A stretch of 64,000 bases of DNA from Symbiodinium sp. CCMP2592 (taxonomy: Eukaryota > Sar > Dinophyceae > Suessiales > Symbiodiniaceae), in NCBI GenBank assembly GCA_905221615.1, contig CAJNDT010003835.1, positions 1 through 64,000 of the forward strand, read 5' to 3'. A model generated the notes under the pieces. The model was not told the DNA's origin. It saw only the letters and a program-made list of their open reading frames with translations, and searched no databases. Shown in pieces: positions 21,501 through 28,300 of this stretch; within the stretch, counting starts at the first letter, position 1, and the number at the start of each line of letters is the position of its first letter. The position numbers and the translations under genes were made by a program.

Positions 21501-23125
21501 ATTTCCTAGGAAGGGAAGTTTTTCGGTCTGAGCAGGGTGGGGACCTTAAGTTTGGAATGGACCCAGGGTACATGAACGATATTCTGGAGGAGTACAAGCT
21601 TGAGAACGCCAAAGGTGTCCCAACACCACCTTGCTTGAGGGATTTGCTTGACAAGGCTCTGGACGAGCCGGGGTTAAGGGTTCCTCTTTCTGCCGAAGCT
21701 GCCGCCCGCTACCGCCGTGCACTTGGCAAGCTAAGCTGGTTGAGCACCACTCGCGGGGACTTAGTCTACTATGTCTCTGTTTTGGCTCGGGGCCAGAGCT
21801 CGCCGCTGGAGGTGCATGAGCGCGCTATGCGCGCTGTCTTGCGGTACCTCAAGACTGTCGTCAACTACTTTCAGCTTTTTCCGCGCCAGAGTGTTGAGAA
21901 GCTCCGTCTCCATGCCTATGTGGACGCCTCGTGGGGCAGCGAGCGCTCCGTCGATCGTCGGTCGATCTCGGGAGGGTGCCTCATGCTTGGAAAGGCCTGT
22001 ATCAAGACGTGGGCGAGACTGCAGCAGTCCGTTGCTTTGTCTTCGGCCGAGAGTGAGCTCTATGCATTGGTTGAAGGGGCTAAGGAAGCCCTAGGAGCGC
22101 GGTGTGCTGTTGAGCATATTCTGGGGTGTGACCCAGTTGTGCCTCTGCTTTACTGTGATAGTGAGGCCGCCGTTGCAATCAGCCAAGCTGAGGGTCTTCG
22201 CAAGCTGCGCCACATCGATATCAGGTCTTGTTTTCTCCAACAAGAAGTTCAGTCCGGATCCCTCCGCGTGGTTTCTGTGCGTGGCACTGAGAATCCTGCG
22301 GATATCTTTACCAAGAACTTAGATTTAGCCTCCACGCTTAAGCACATGCATCATGTGGGTCTGCGCGCCGCCTTGCTTCCAGAGGGGGTAAAGGGGTTGG
22401 CAATGACAATTTTGCGGAATTGTGTTGCGAAGGGAGGGATTTCTTCGTTGATGGAACGGTTTAGACCTCAAAAGGGACAGAAGTGGCTGTTTGTGGAGTT
22501 TTGCGCGCCGCTTGAGTCAGGGTTCTCCAAGGTCTGTGCTAGGGAGTTTCCGAAGATTCATCTTTTGACTGTGACCGCCGCCGATGATGGAACGAAGAAA
22601 GAAACTCGAGAAGATCTCGTTGCCATTGTGGAGAAAGCAAGGGGTCGCGGCATGAGGGTTTTCTTCTGGAGCTCAACTCCATGCACTGGAGGATGCCCGT
22701 ATCAGCGGATGAACCTCAAGAGGTACGGAGACAGTTACCAGAAGCATCTTGACGGCCTTTGGGCTGTTCACCGGAAGCTGTGGATCGCTGTCCGAGAGAT
22801 GTGTGATCTTTCTGATCATTGGGCTATCGAGTGGCCAATGAAATGCGCTTATTGGACCTGGAAGCAGACCCAGCACTACTTTAAGCTACAGAAGTACCAG
22901 ATCCACGATTCGGTTGTGGATGCGTGCTCCGTTGGCCTTCAGGGGTGCGATGGGCTCTTGGTTTCTAAGCGTTGGAGGGTTAGGGTTACACACGAGAGGG
23001 TTGCGACTCAGCTTTGTGCTTTGCGCTGTGACGGCTCCCACGAGCATTCTATGCGCTTTGTGCTTCGAGATACTCAGCACTACCCCGAACTTCTGTGTAG
23101 AAGGGTTTTGGAGAGCTTAGAGTGA
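15515..23125 (+). CDS. Copia-type gag-pro-int-RT-RNase H polyprotein with extra C-terminal domain (2,536 aa)
   Basis: Domains in order: a Pro/Ser-rich leader; gag (about residues 175-390); a Lys/Gly/Asp-rich linker; a CCHC zinc knuckle starting at Cys477; an aspartic protease with LDSGAS (Asp636); a Gly/Ser/Arg-rich spacer; the integrase zinc motif (Cys1268, Cys1271); an integrase core with Asp1296, Asp1354 and Glu1388; Copia RT with LDVSTAF (Asp1869) and KALYGLRS; and RNase H with Asp2137, Glu2179 and Asp2215 plus an HIDIR motif and ENPAD. The RT active site reads YVED (1956-1959) instead of YVDD. About 230 residues follow RNase H with VEFC (about 2328), STPC (Cys2390) and IEWP (Glu2439). 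The ATG at 15515 is the first in frame after the PBS. This is the copy-and-paste machinery, acting in cytoplasmic particles and then in the nucleus. Confidence 0.93.
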   Translation: MEGRGRPSFYDMTRDDTPGVVRRSSRGSDMPYPERRARPSSVPRGAGFGPAYSPISHLSAAGSPPGFHPTGSPAGSQPGTPVPPTGSFTVPPGLVPSPVPSAQGAAPSQLESLLMHTVQEQQKQISQMVTLVEGLVSRESQRETKGKGTGSLSDISGSSMDVDEGAPIRNPKAEAYIPKLPTLDGTRMAKGRKAEIETWVEYLEVFLPWLALFDDRIPGEIQSYMTKDSTIQNSGLSRGESVRSTRVFLYLRQSFGAYPRGLDVLKQVEKEQLGAPAGYEAMRRLHSELSVCSRIEASSLREEILKFTVPKGSVRPLEVFRCVQVELAKYQRLTAAFGDLGLTEADRCMVMLRNLDTEVKKYILLHAKIDSIEQLETALKFYDANLKILMFQEKPGGKGDHANQLQFEKDKGKGKDKGKDKGKGKDKGKEGKKGKGKDQKEGKDKKGNGKETPKGGKGKDQGAAVTPPPGNGTQKKCYVCQEVGHFARDCPLVAQAQGAAGKQGKGNQGKDQNNRAATVLMEPELCAAVHHVIHDRDEDSFSETSLDFSDCDWENFQNSVLEEPVVEGQGSGDQGLRDEGPGFLRASEGPVQHVAAVASSTENTQHNSSMLPHVHHVSAVSRAAAHGEEVDYVLLDSGASVHLIAESMFSSGSAEFLEALGDSGVGCVTATGEDIQIRRRARVRVRLVLASSNGSPPTGSVPVTFEALIAPVRYSLLSLGLLLKKGWDVDFSKVRVLGPGSRGKPGCKLYVENFQNCFWLSASRFVPESTRLRFQLLTAAVQDEQQLGRRGSSVAPPRDAGRGPGPRGSGISVERGSGVASGELRGSSAASQGRGSVGARVAKCDGDRGGLPEAGSSSRSLGTASACAAGNGLCFNVGGNCSVSGDGQCREEGRGPGSSQGQRRKGEAKGEKDAKVSGDQGHASSGSPTQEGRDGEEQARGETLETIPEESGKEARHRVQGQGQAGDGGPGDTDAGAEDRGTARGSSCGDDQVRQGFCGASRESPEHGRVQGRVSSAQHIGGSRLLRGADTLVGSPVGRDQLQVGRDAGHGAAYGAAGAASSSASRVDGYAPRASGAIERVNGEPGHDAADAATSSSRPAATSSSRPASSPSTCGNNAGGIPIATGSGVGRSLGESVMAAFPSESQKRPLMAVLRSDLPMIFGQSSKESVNAVGPGSFAQGSEAPVAQGPEGSAAQGSQGSVAQGSQGPVAEGSGGSVAQGPEGHGSIEGGVAPWIVAGDQGYLSSSDFSLLQNEHVLRSHIPYNSSCEECQRGRGVCPQRRLPQERKDRREVQADKFWFKGIAMLVLVAVGCGVLGTIQWQPDRESMVTSFVRWTRSAGLAGSQEVVISMRSDGEPALVSFLERCARELPQALLEQVPVDRHAPNAERAIRTLKELAQVQLCSLEKVGLTIASGGIPYLFSHLSVAHNRYHLDEGSSLTPEQRCRMKRIPAHPTYIFGASVLCLPPPSIAHLVNGRLCKGSFLGPEVASGSHWVRVQLNNGEKRVVRSPKVRMLMPLRYEVGLLRGVCRLLPGRDPPAEGPPVDPDSLAALPLPNTNTRGPPKTWVEEHGKTPRCRACKIKGFDMDKAMHTPACRARYAKYLRDTFDPKGSLERDMEIDAEMGFDAPVPDLGDLGFEGGLGEYVELPGDVAGVPEDYEDSLYEPSIADDDSRELPEQPAGEITNEEMQDLMEVEAEPLDRVPEGVADAFAGRIEHQEALGNVASAVSTVGEETKDGEIIVELGGGLVKVQRPCASRDDVTEVELDLGLTYDGMIKELRALESLAVGDMLWHVDAKQRVISTRWVVAAKTERIEGRETPLVRCRIVARDYSTGPSAAQLGISSPTASAEALKLFLAVVGAQGLNILGLDVSTAFLFAYLRGEQVVVSMPEGCRGPAGEKLFLKLNKALYGLRSAALHWTRHLSQLLNKLFNMKACPTEPCLFVGSYKGQAIYILSYVEDLLLAGPDTADLYQMVEELRKELKLKVTADLAKDGKIHFLGREVFRSEQGGDLKFGMDPGYMNDILEEYKLENAKGVPTPPCLRDLLDKALDEPGLRVPLSAEAAARYRRALGKLSWLSTTRGDLVYYVSVLARGQSSPLEVHERAMRAVLRYLKTVVNYFQLFPRQSVEKLRLHAYVDASWGSERSVDRRSISGGCLMLGKACIKTWARLQQSVALSSAESELYALVEGAKEALGARCAVEHILGCDPVVPLLYCDSEAAVAISQAEGLRKLRHIDIRSCFLQQEVQSGSLRVVSVRGTENPADIFTKNLDLASTLKHMHHVGLRAALLPEGVKGLAMTILRNCVAKGGISSLMERFRPQKGQKWLFVEFCAPLESGFSKVCAREFPKIHLLTVTAADDGTKKETREDLVAIVEKARGRGMRVFFWSSTPCTGGCPYQRMNLKRYGDSYQKHLDGLWAVHRKLWIAVREMCDLSDHWAIEWPMKCAYWTWKQTQHYFKLQKYQIHDSVVDACSVGLQGCDGLLVSKRWRVRVTHERVATQLCALRCDGSHEHSMRFVLRDTQHYPELLCRRVLESLE
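17862..18914 (+). CDS. Overlapping 350-codon ORF inside the element 1 polyprotein
   Basis: It starts at the ATG in GCAAGATGAGCAGC and ends at TAG (18912-18914), one frame ahead of the polyprotein. It reads as a normal protein: acidic start (MSSSSEEEVPAWRRPEMLGE), a hydrophobic/aromatic patch (GPQAVHWVPPLLAQLATDY), a basic middle, a mixed region (RYARAFAGHLESRQSTAEF, then FPLLSISVAAGYFEVRTRS) and a polyproline tail. The polyprotein frame over the same bases is a Ser/Gly/Arg/Ala-rich string without motifs. The alternate frame is therefore probably the selected one here. It lies between protease and integrase, where element 2 also has extra ORFs. No function is recognised. Confidence 0.6.
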   Translation: MSSSSEEEVPAWRRPEMLGEGQDREGQGSPSSEGQGLHQGSSEGRVPRPRVEGLLEPGLPSVMETEGVYLKPGPQAVHWVPPLLAQLATDYASTSGETVRSQEMDSAEKKAEDQGAAKGSVGRVKPKVKRMPKYPATKAMPRVALRPRKGAMVKNKPVGKHWRPYPRNRGKKHGTGSKDKGKPEMVDQETQTPELRTVAQHGEAHAEMTRYARAFAGHLESRQSTAEFRAEFPLLSISVAAGYFEVRTRSLVPLSDEISYRSEGMQGTEPPMELPVPPPPPLPEWTAMHHAPPEPSSGSMENPAMMQQTPPPLPRGPPPPLPRGPPRVRAPVATTPAGFPLPPGVVWDDL

Positions 23126-23193
23126 CTAAGTTCCTCTTCGCAGCCATTTCCTCTCAAAATTTTTCCTTTTAAGGGTTTGGTAGTCCCGCCGGA

Positions 23194-23535
23194 ATGGACC
23201 ACTACGGTCTCCAGGCTTTCAAGGCTGCCATGGTTTCTCTTTCTTCTGTTGACTCGCAGGTTGAAGCACAGCTTCTGGAGAGACTGCTTGTCTTGACTTT
23301 TGCCGCAGGGTTTGTGACAGGGTGCGTCTTCCTAGGGGTTGGCCGCTGTCTGTACGCCCGTTGTCTGGCGAAGCCAGAGTGGCCAGTACTTTACTTGACT
23401 TCCAAAGGTGCTTGCTATCACGTGAAACGTGATTGTCCAAGCATTCGGCATACGACTCCGCTGACACGCAGGATCTGTAGTCACTGCGCTCGGGAACCTT
23501 CGAGGCTTCAAGAGTCTACAAAGAAGGGTGACTGA
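23194..23535 (+). CDS. Small membrane/Cys-His protein after pol (113 aa)
   Basis: It starts with the ATG at 23194, 69 bases after the pol stop, and ends just before the polypurine tract. One transmembrane helix is likely (residues about 32-52, LLVLTFAAGFVTGCVFLGVG). After it comes a compact Cys/His motif: Tyr-His near residue 74, then RDCPS, and ICSHC at about 92-96, like a small metal site. Its place after pol is where env-like genes sit in some retroelements, but it is too short for a fusion protein and has no signal of that kind. Function unknown. Confidence 0.6.
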   Translation: MDHYGLQAFKAAMVSLSSVDSQVEAQLLERLLVLTFAAGFVTGCVFLGVGRCLYARCLAKPEWPVLYLTSKGACYHVKRDCPSIRHTTPLTRRICSHCAREPSRLQESTKKGD

Positions 23536-23544
23536 CCCGAACGC

Positions 23545-23554
23545 CCAGAGGGGG
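23545..23554 (+). promoter_or_regulatory. Polypurine tract of element 1
   Basis: A purine run, AGAGGGGG, directly precedes the 3' LTR start TGTAAACG. Element 2 has GAGGGGG in the same place. Confidence 0.75.
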
Positions 23555-23940
23555 TGTAAACGTATATCCTCTGATTTGGGAGGATATGGTGGGCGTCCGG
23601 CTCATCTGTAAAAACCTGAACAGTTCTCGGCTAGTTTCCTGGCACTTGGAGTGTGAGGGACTCTTTTCTCTTTAAAGCCGTAGGTCCTGTAGGTTTTCCC
23701 TGTTTTCGGACGTTCTAAGGAGTTTTGGTAGTACCAGGGTGCTTTTGGCCCATGGGAAGTTGTTTAAAGAGCTCCGAGCCACCTTTAGGTAGTTTGCACC
23801 TCAGTTTCCTAGAAGACTTTGTGCCGACTTGGCTCAAGACCGGAACTGCGTGTGGAGTGCAGCAAAACGAAGGTCTCTGTCCGAGTGTTGTGCTTGGCAA
23901 GGGGTTTTGCTGGGGCTTGTTGCAGTTTCGTTCTTTTTCG
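23555..23940 (+). repeat. 3' LTR of element 1 (386 bp)
   Basis: Direct copy of 15018-15400. It ends TTCTTTTTCG and is followed by unrelated sequence (ccctcccaag). Confidence 0.93.
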
Positions 23941-24446
23941 CCCTCCCAAGCCTGCCACTCCTTGAACTCCGGCACCGGGTTATCCCGCCTGAGCCTGCGA
24001 AAGCGCTGGCGCTGCTCGGACTCGTCGCAGCCGGCCACGGGCCGGGCGCTCCTGTAGAAGAAGGCGTGGCCGTTCCAAGAGGTAAAGGCTATGGCCTTCT
24101 CCTCTTTTTGTGCTGGCTGGAAGCAGTCCAGCAGCCGGCCCCTGCAGTCGACGTAGAACATGGGGGCATTGCGCCACACGCAAAAGGTGCGGATCTCTGC
24201 GGGGCAGACGCCCCGCTTCTGCCAGTTCCCGGGACAAATGGAGTTAAAGTCTTCCATGACCTCCTGCAGTGGGAGCTTCAAAAGCTCCGCTATCTGCCTG
24301 GGCACACACAGCATGTCCCGGCGCTCCTCAAAGGCGCTGGCCAGGATCTGGTCCCCAGCGAAGAGCTGGTAGCTGACCTCCCTGAGAGCCCCCAAAGGTT
24401 GGCGGAGGCGGATCTGCGTGTCGACCCGATTGTCGATAACTTGCAT
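23941..24446 (-). pseudogene. N-terminal part of PolB-family gene (HNH-PolB type), cut by LTR
   Basis: On the minus strand an ATG at 24446 (MQVIDNRVDTQ; an earlier in-frame ATG lies near 24516) opens about 168 codons that end where the element 1 LTR begins. Recognisable segments are VMEDFNSICPGNW, AEIRTFCVWRNAPMFYVDC and a 'NGHAFFYRS' motif. These resemble the region ahead of the palm in viral/organellar-type family B polymerases found in dinoflagellate genomes. It probably represents the start of the same gene type seen at 52018, but no overlap in sequence exists to prove it. Confidence 0.5.
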
Positions 24447-24495
24447 GGAGGAAGATGAGTACGCCCACTCGTTGGTGGGGGAATAAAAAGGGAGG
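24447..24495. promoter_or_regulatory. Possible bidirectional promoter between divergent genes
   Basis: Only 49 bases separate the ATG of the minus-strand PolB-like gene from the plus-strand ATG at 24496. The spacer contains a TATA-like AATAAAAAGG at 24482-24491. If the upstream minus-strand ATG near 24516 is used instead, the genes overlap. Confidence 0.35.
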
Positions 24496-24808
24496 ATGAG
24501 CAGCAAGCCAAGCATGGCGATCAAGCTCGGAGACCTGTTGGCGAACCCGAAGGGCGGCAAGTTCTTCCCGGTGTGCGCGGAGGACGGCGGCCCGGCGGTC
24601 TGGCAGTGCGACTGGATCGAATCTTGTGGCACCCCACGGCCTACAACGGCGAGGACGCCAGGAGGCTGCCCCTGTGCCTGGAGCCCAAGGCGAAGGAGGA
24701 GCTGGCCGGATTCGAGAAGGCCCTGGTGGCCCAGCTGGCCAGCCGCTCCGTGGCGGACCCGAAGCTCTTCGGGCGCACCTTGACCCCTCAGGACACGGAG
24801 AGCCGCTT
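24496..24808 (+). pseudogene. Unknown gene divergent from the PolB-like gene, frameshifted and cut by LTR
   Basis: The ATG at 24496 (or 24514, MAIKLGDLLANPKGGKFF) runs about 40 codons to CDWIES, then shifts frame near 24623 and continues as LWHPTAYNGEDARRLPLCLE and KALVAQLASRSVADPKLFG. It stops where the element 2 LTR begins. The composition is protein-like in both frames, so a single-base loss is likely. No family is recognised. Its head-to-head position suggests it was a partner gene of the PolB-like element. Confidence 0.4.
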
Positions 24809-25303
24809 TGTGAAAAGTTTTGCTCCTTTTAGGTGTGCCCTTGAGTACCGACATGCTTGTTTTGCGCATGAGAAAGGGTTTCATCCTTTTTGCCTTGAAC
24901 TGTTTTGTTTTGGAAGCTTGAACAGGCATTTGCATGGCTAACACATGTTTTGGCATGTTTGCAGTTGCTTTGAGGAACATGATGAGCGTCTACTGCACTA
25001 GAGATGCTTTGGAGCATCCTTGAAGAAGTGCGTGTTGCTCTGACTGCACTGTTGCTGTTTTCCGCCGACCCTCGCTTCGCTCGTGCCGGTGGGAACAGGC
25101 CAAGGGACAGAGTGGCTGTGCACTGCTGTTTGAGTGAGTACAGAAGTCCTGAGAAGTGTTAGGACAGTTGCATGTCATTCCTCCTTTGTTTAGCAAAGTT
25201 GAGACGGAATTTGCTGCGCGAGACTCCGCAAGAGACCTTGCTGAACACTTCGGTGTTTGGCTCAAGCGTGGAGTGAAAAGAGACTTGCTCTGCGTTTTTC
25301 ACA
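24809..25303 (+). repeat. 5' LTR of element 2 (495 bp)
   Basis: It begins TGTGAAAAGTTTTGCTCC and ends GTTTTTCACA, immediately before the PBS. It contains TGGCATGTTT (24951-24960) and TTTGGCTCAAG (25256-25266). The start matches the remnant at 34999. Confidence 0.75.
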
Positions 25304-25315
25304 TGGTAGCGGAGC
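25304..25315 (+). promoter_or_regulatory. Primer-binding site of element 2
   Basis: TGGTAGCGGAGC, the same 12 bases as in element 1 and the third retroelement. Confidence 0.85.
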
Positions 25316-25339
25316 GCTGAGTGCGTTCCTAGTAAAGCC

Positions 25340-28300
25340 ATGGCAGACGTTCCTGTGCCGGAGACCACTGCAGAAGAGGAGTTCGAGCTTTTTGGTCCAG
25401 GACCAGCGCCTGAAGGTGCTCAGCAGGAAGCAAATCCGTTTGCTCCTGTCCAAGGTCCGGCTCCTGCTCCTCCGCAAGCAGCACAGCCTTCTGTGCCAGC
25501 GGCGGGTTCGCCATCTGGTGCTACTGTGCCTCCTGTGCAAAGTCCAAAGGCGTCGGCTCCACCTGTTCAGAGTCCGAAGGCTGCTGCTCCGAGTAGCAGC
25601 TCTGGTTCTGCAGGTTTTACGCCTGAGCAGATGCCTGGATTCATGATGGAATTGCTTCGTCAGCAGAGAGAGATGATGGCAATGAACCAGCAGCTCGTTG
25701 CGACGATGCTCCGGAGAATGGATCTGGAGGAAGAGAGAAGGAACAAAGCGGAAGAGAAAGTTCACGAGGCAGCTGAAGCGGCCAAGCAGGCAGCAGAGGC
25801 AGCTAAGACTCGGGACCCCTTCCAGCCGAGCACTGCTCCCGCGAGCAGTTCTGCCGCGAGTTCGGCAGTTTCTCCGGCAGTTCCGTCTCCCTCTGGGTAC
25901 TCTGGTGCTGGAGGCCGTGCAGAGAAGTATCTGCCGAACCTTCCGGTGATAGACCATCAAGGCATGGGGAAAGGGCGCATGAAGGAGGTAGAGACTTGGC
26001 ACTCCTTTATGGAGACGCTGAGTTCCTGGCTTGCCCTGCAGGAGGAAGCATTTGTTCGGGAACTGCAGCTTTGTATCCCCGTGAAAACGGAGATTGCGCA
26101 AGCTGACTTGAATCCCGAGACTGCAGCGCGTAGCTCCAAGCTGTTCTACTACTTGACGCAATCCCTCGCCAAGTGGGAGCGAGGAAGCGAGCTCTTGAGG
26201 TCCTGCTCGAAGAGGCAGGGACAGAGCGCCTGCGGCTACGAGGTGATTAGAAGGATTACCTCTCAGTACTCCATCGTGTCGCGGATGGAAGCTGTCTTCG
26301 TGAGAGAACAGGCTTTGAAGTTGTACCAGCACGTTGGGCATCTGAAGAGGCCCACCGACTTGATTCGACATCTTGAGGATTCGTTTTCGAAGTCTGAAGC
26401 GAAGCTGAGCAACTTTCCGGAGCTTAAGCTGTCTGAGGCTGACCGCTGCTCTGTCCTGTTGCAGAGTTTGAGCGCCGAAGTGAGACAGTACGTGGTTCTC
26501 CACGGGTCCAGTTCCGACTGGGAGGCCCTTCGGAAGACGCTCACCTACTACGAGGAGCAGCTGCGACTGTGTGAGGCCCCTGGGTCTTCGGGCCGAGCCT
26601 TGCAGGAGAAGCTTTGCGACTACTGCGGGAAGAAGGGACACACAGCCGACAAGTGTTGGCAGCGCCAAAAGGAAGAACGCGGTGGTGCTCCGAAGGGCAA
26701 AGGGAAAGGAGACAAAGGAAAGCCGAAAGGCAAAGGCGACCAGACTCCCAAGGGATCTGGCACGCCCCGTGGTTCCGAGAAGGGCAAGGGCGACAGAGGA
26801 AAAGGCGACAAAGGAAAGGACAAAGGCAAGAAGCAGAAGAAAAAGAAGAAGGGACAGCCTGGAAAGGGACGCTCTTTGACGGAGCCGGAGTCCGAGGCCG
26901 AGTCGGGAGGAAGCGCCACAGTGATGGCGATGAGGTTTTCCTGTCCGGGGCGTGGTTCTTCGGAGCCCTCTTCTTCGGAACGCCGTGTTCTGAGCCAGCC
27001 TGAGAGACCTGAGCCGTCTGCCCTTGTAGTTCCGAAGCCGGGTTCAGGACCCGAAGGGTCGCCTAGGTCTGAGAGTCGAGGTTCTGAGTCTATGGGCTCC
27101 TTAGGATCCCGTGTGTTGAAGCACGGCGACGTAGCTCATGTCTGCAAGGCCCTCGAGACTACTCCTGGGGACTTGTGGCTCGTTGATAGTGGAGCCACCT
27201 GCCACATTGTTTCTGACAAACATCTCTCAGGATTTCGTGTTGTCAAGAAGTACGACCGAACGGCCAATCTGTTCAACGCCTCGGGGGGTGCGATCGTCGT
27301 TTCGGGGGTTGTCGACCTTGAGGTTCATTTTGGAGATGTTTTCCTGAGACTGGAAGAGGTCTTGGTGGCGGATGTTGGGTTCAACGTTGTTTCGCCTTGG
27401 ACCGGTTCGGAACGGGGCTGGAAAACCTATCTAGCCAAATCGGGATCAAGATTGTACAAAGGAAACGGAAAGAAGAGCATCAAGTTGATGGGCGCTTCTC
27501 GCGCCTGGTGGGCTCTGAGCGGGAGGTCCAAGGGCCGGGGGAAAGAGAATTCTTCCAGACGCCCCCCGAAAGGGATCGAGGACATGGAGATAGATGCCTT
27601 GAAGGACCGCGACCTGCTAGGATCGAGCAAGGAGTCCACCGCAGGACCCCAGAAGCCTGGAGAAGGAATCCTGAAGAAAGGAAGAAAGACTTCGGAAGAA
27701 GACGAGTCTGGCCGCCATGCGTTGGCTGCCACTCCTTTTGGGTTTCTGCTTCGGGGGCTTCGAGTTGAGGCCGCTCCCAGGGAGCTTTCATCTTTTTATC
27801 TTGAGAGTTGCGAGAAGGATTTTAGGAAGCAACCGCATGTTGGCATGGTGCTTTGCATGTTTTTGGCATGTTTTTCCATGGTTTTGCGACGGCATGTTTT
27901 CATGATGGGCATGGTTTTGCAAGCGCAGTGGTTTTTGGCTGCTGTGCTCGAGCGGAATTTTGCCCTTAAGGCCTTTACAAAGCGACGTTGCGAAAGCTTT
28001 TCGTCCCAGCTATGGGAAATTTGCTCAGCAGATCGGGTCAGGATATGGATCGCTGCGATCACCAATGCAGCGTGTGCGGCAAGAAGGTTTGCGCGAGACG
28101 CAAGCCAGCCCATGTTCACCATTACTGCTGGGAGTGCATCCAACATTGGTCTGGATTGGAGTGGCTTCGTAAACACGACAGTGCTGCCCCTGATGCAAGC
28201 TTTGCTGAGCATGAGACCGAAGGCGGTTGGATCATTCTTCATGAAAACTAGCCGGGACGGACGCTGGCAACAGCAAAGGGCAGAAAAAGGGTTGCGAAAG

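Larger units (their letters stand above)
15018..23940 (+). mobile_element. Copia-type LTR retrotransposon (element 1), nearly intact
   Basis: The element comprises a 5' LTR (15018-15400), PBS (15401-15412), a single long gag-pro-int-RT-RNase H ORF, an extra small ORF, a polypurine tract and a 3' LTR (23555-23940). The integrase lies before the RT, which marks the Ty1/copia order. The LTRs are closely similar, and the 2,536-codon ORF is unbroken, so insertion was recent. No target-site duplication is seen: gggcg precedes the element and ccctc follows it. The flanking HNH-PolB fragments are from different parts and strands of that gene, suggesting rearrangement or recombination between elements. 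Confidence 0.93.

Noticed and set aside
25256..25266. Complete spliced-leader RNA gene
   Set aside because: Only the last 11 bases of the 22-base leader are matched, with no donor site or Sm-like region after it. Kept only as a relic-like motif.
25262..26668. 468-codon minus-strand ORF opposite element 2 gag
   Set aside because: Antisense of a GC-rich coding region. Leu/Arg/Ser-rich with no domains, while the plus strand has clear gag motifs.
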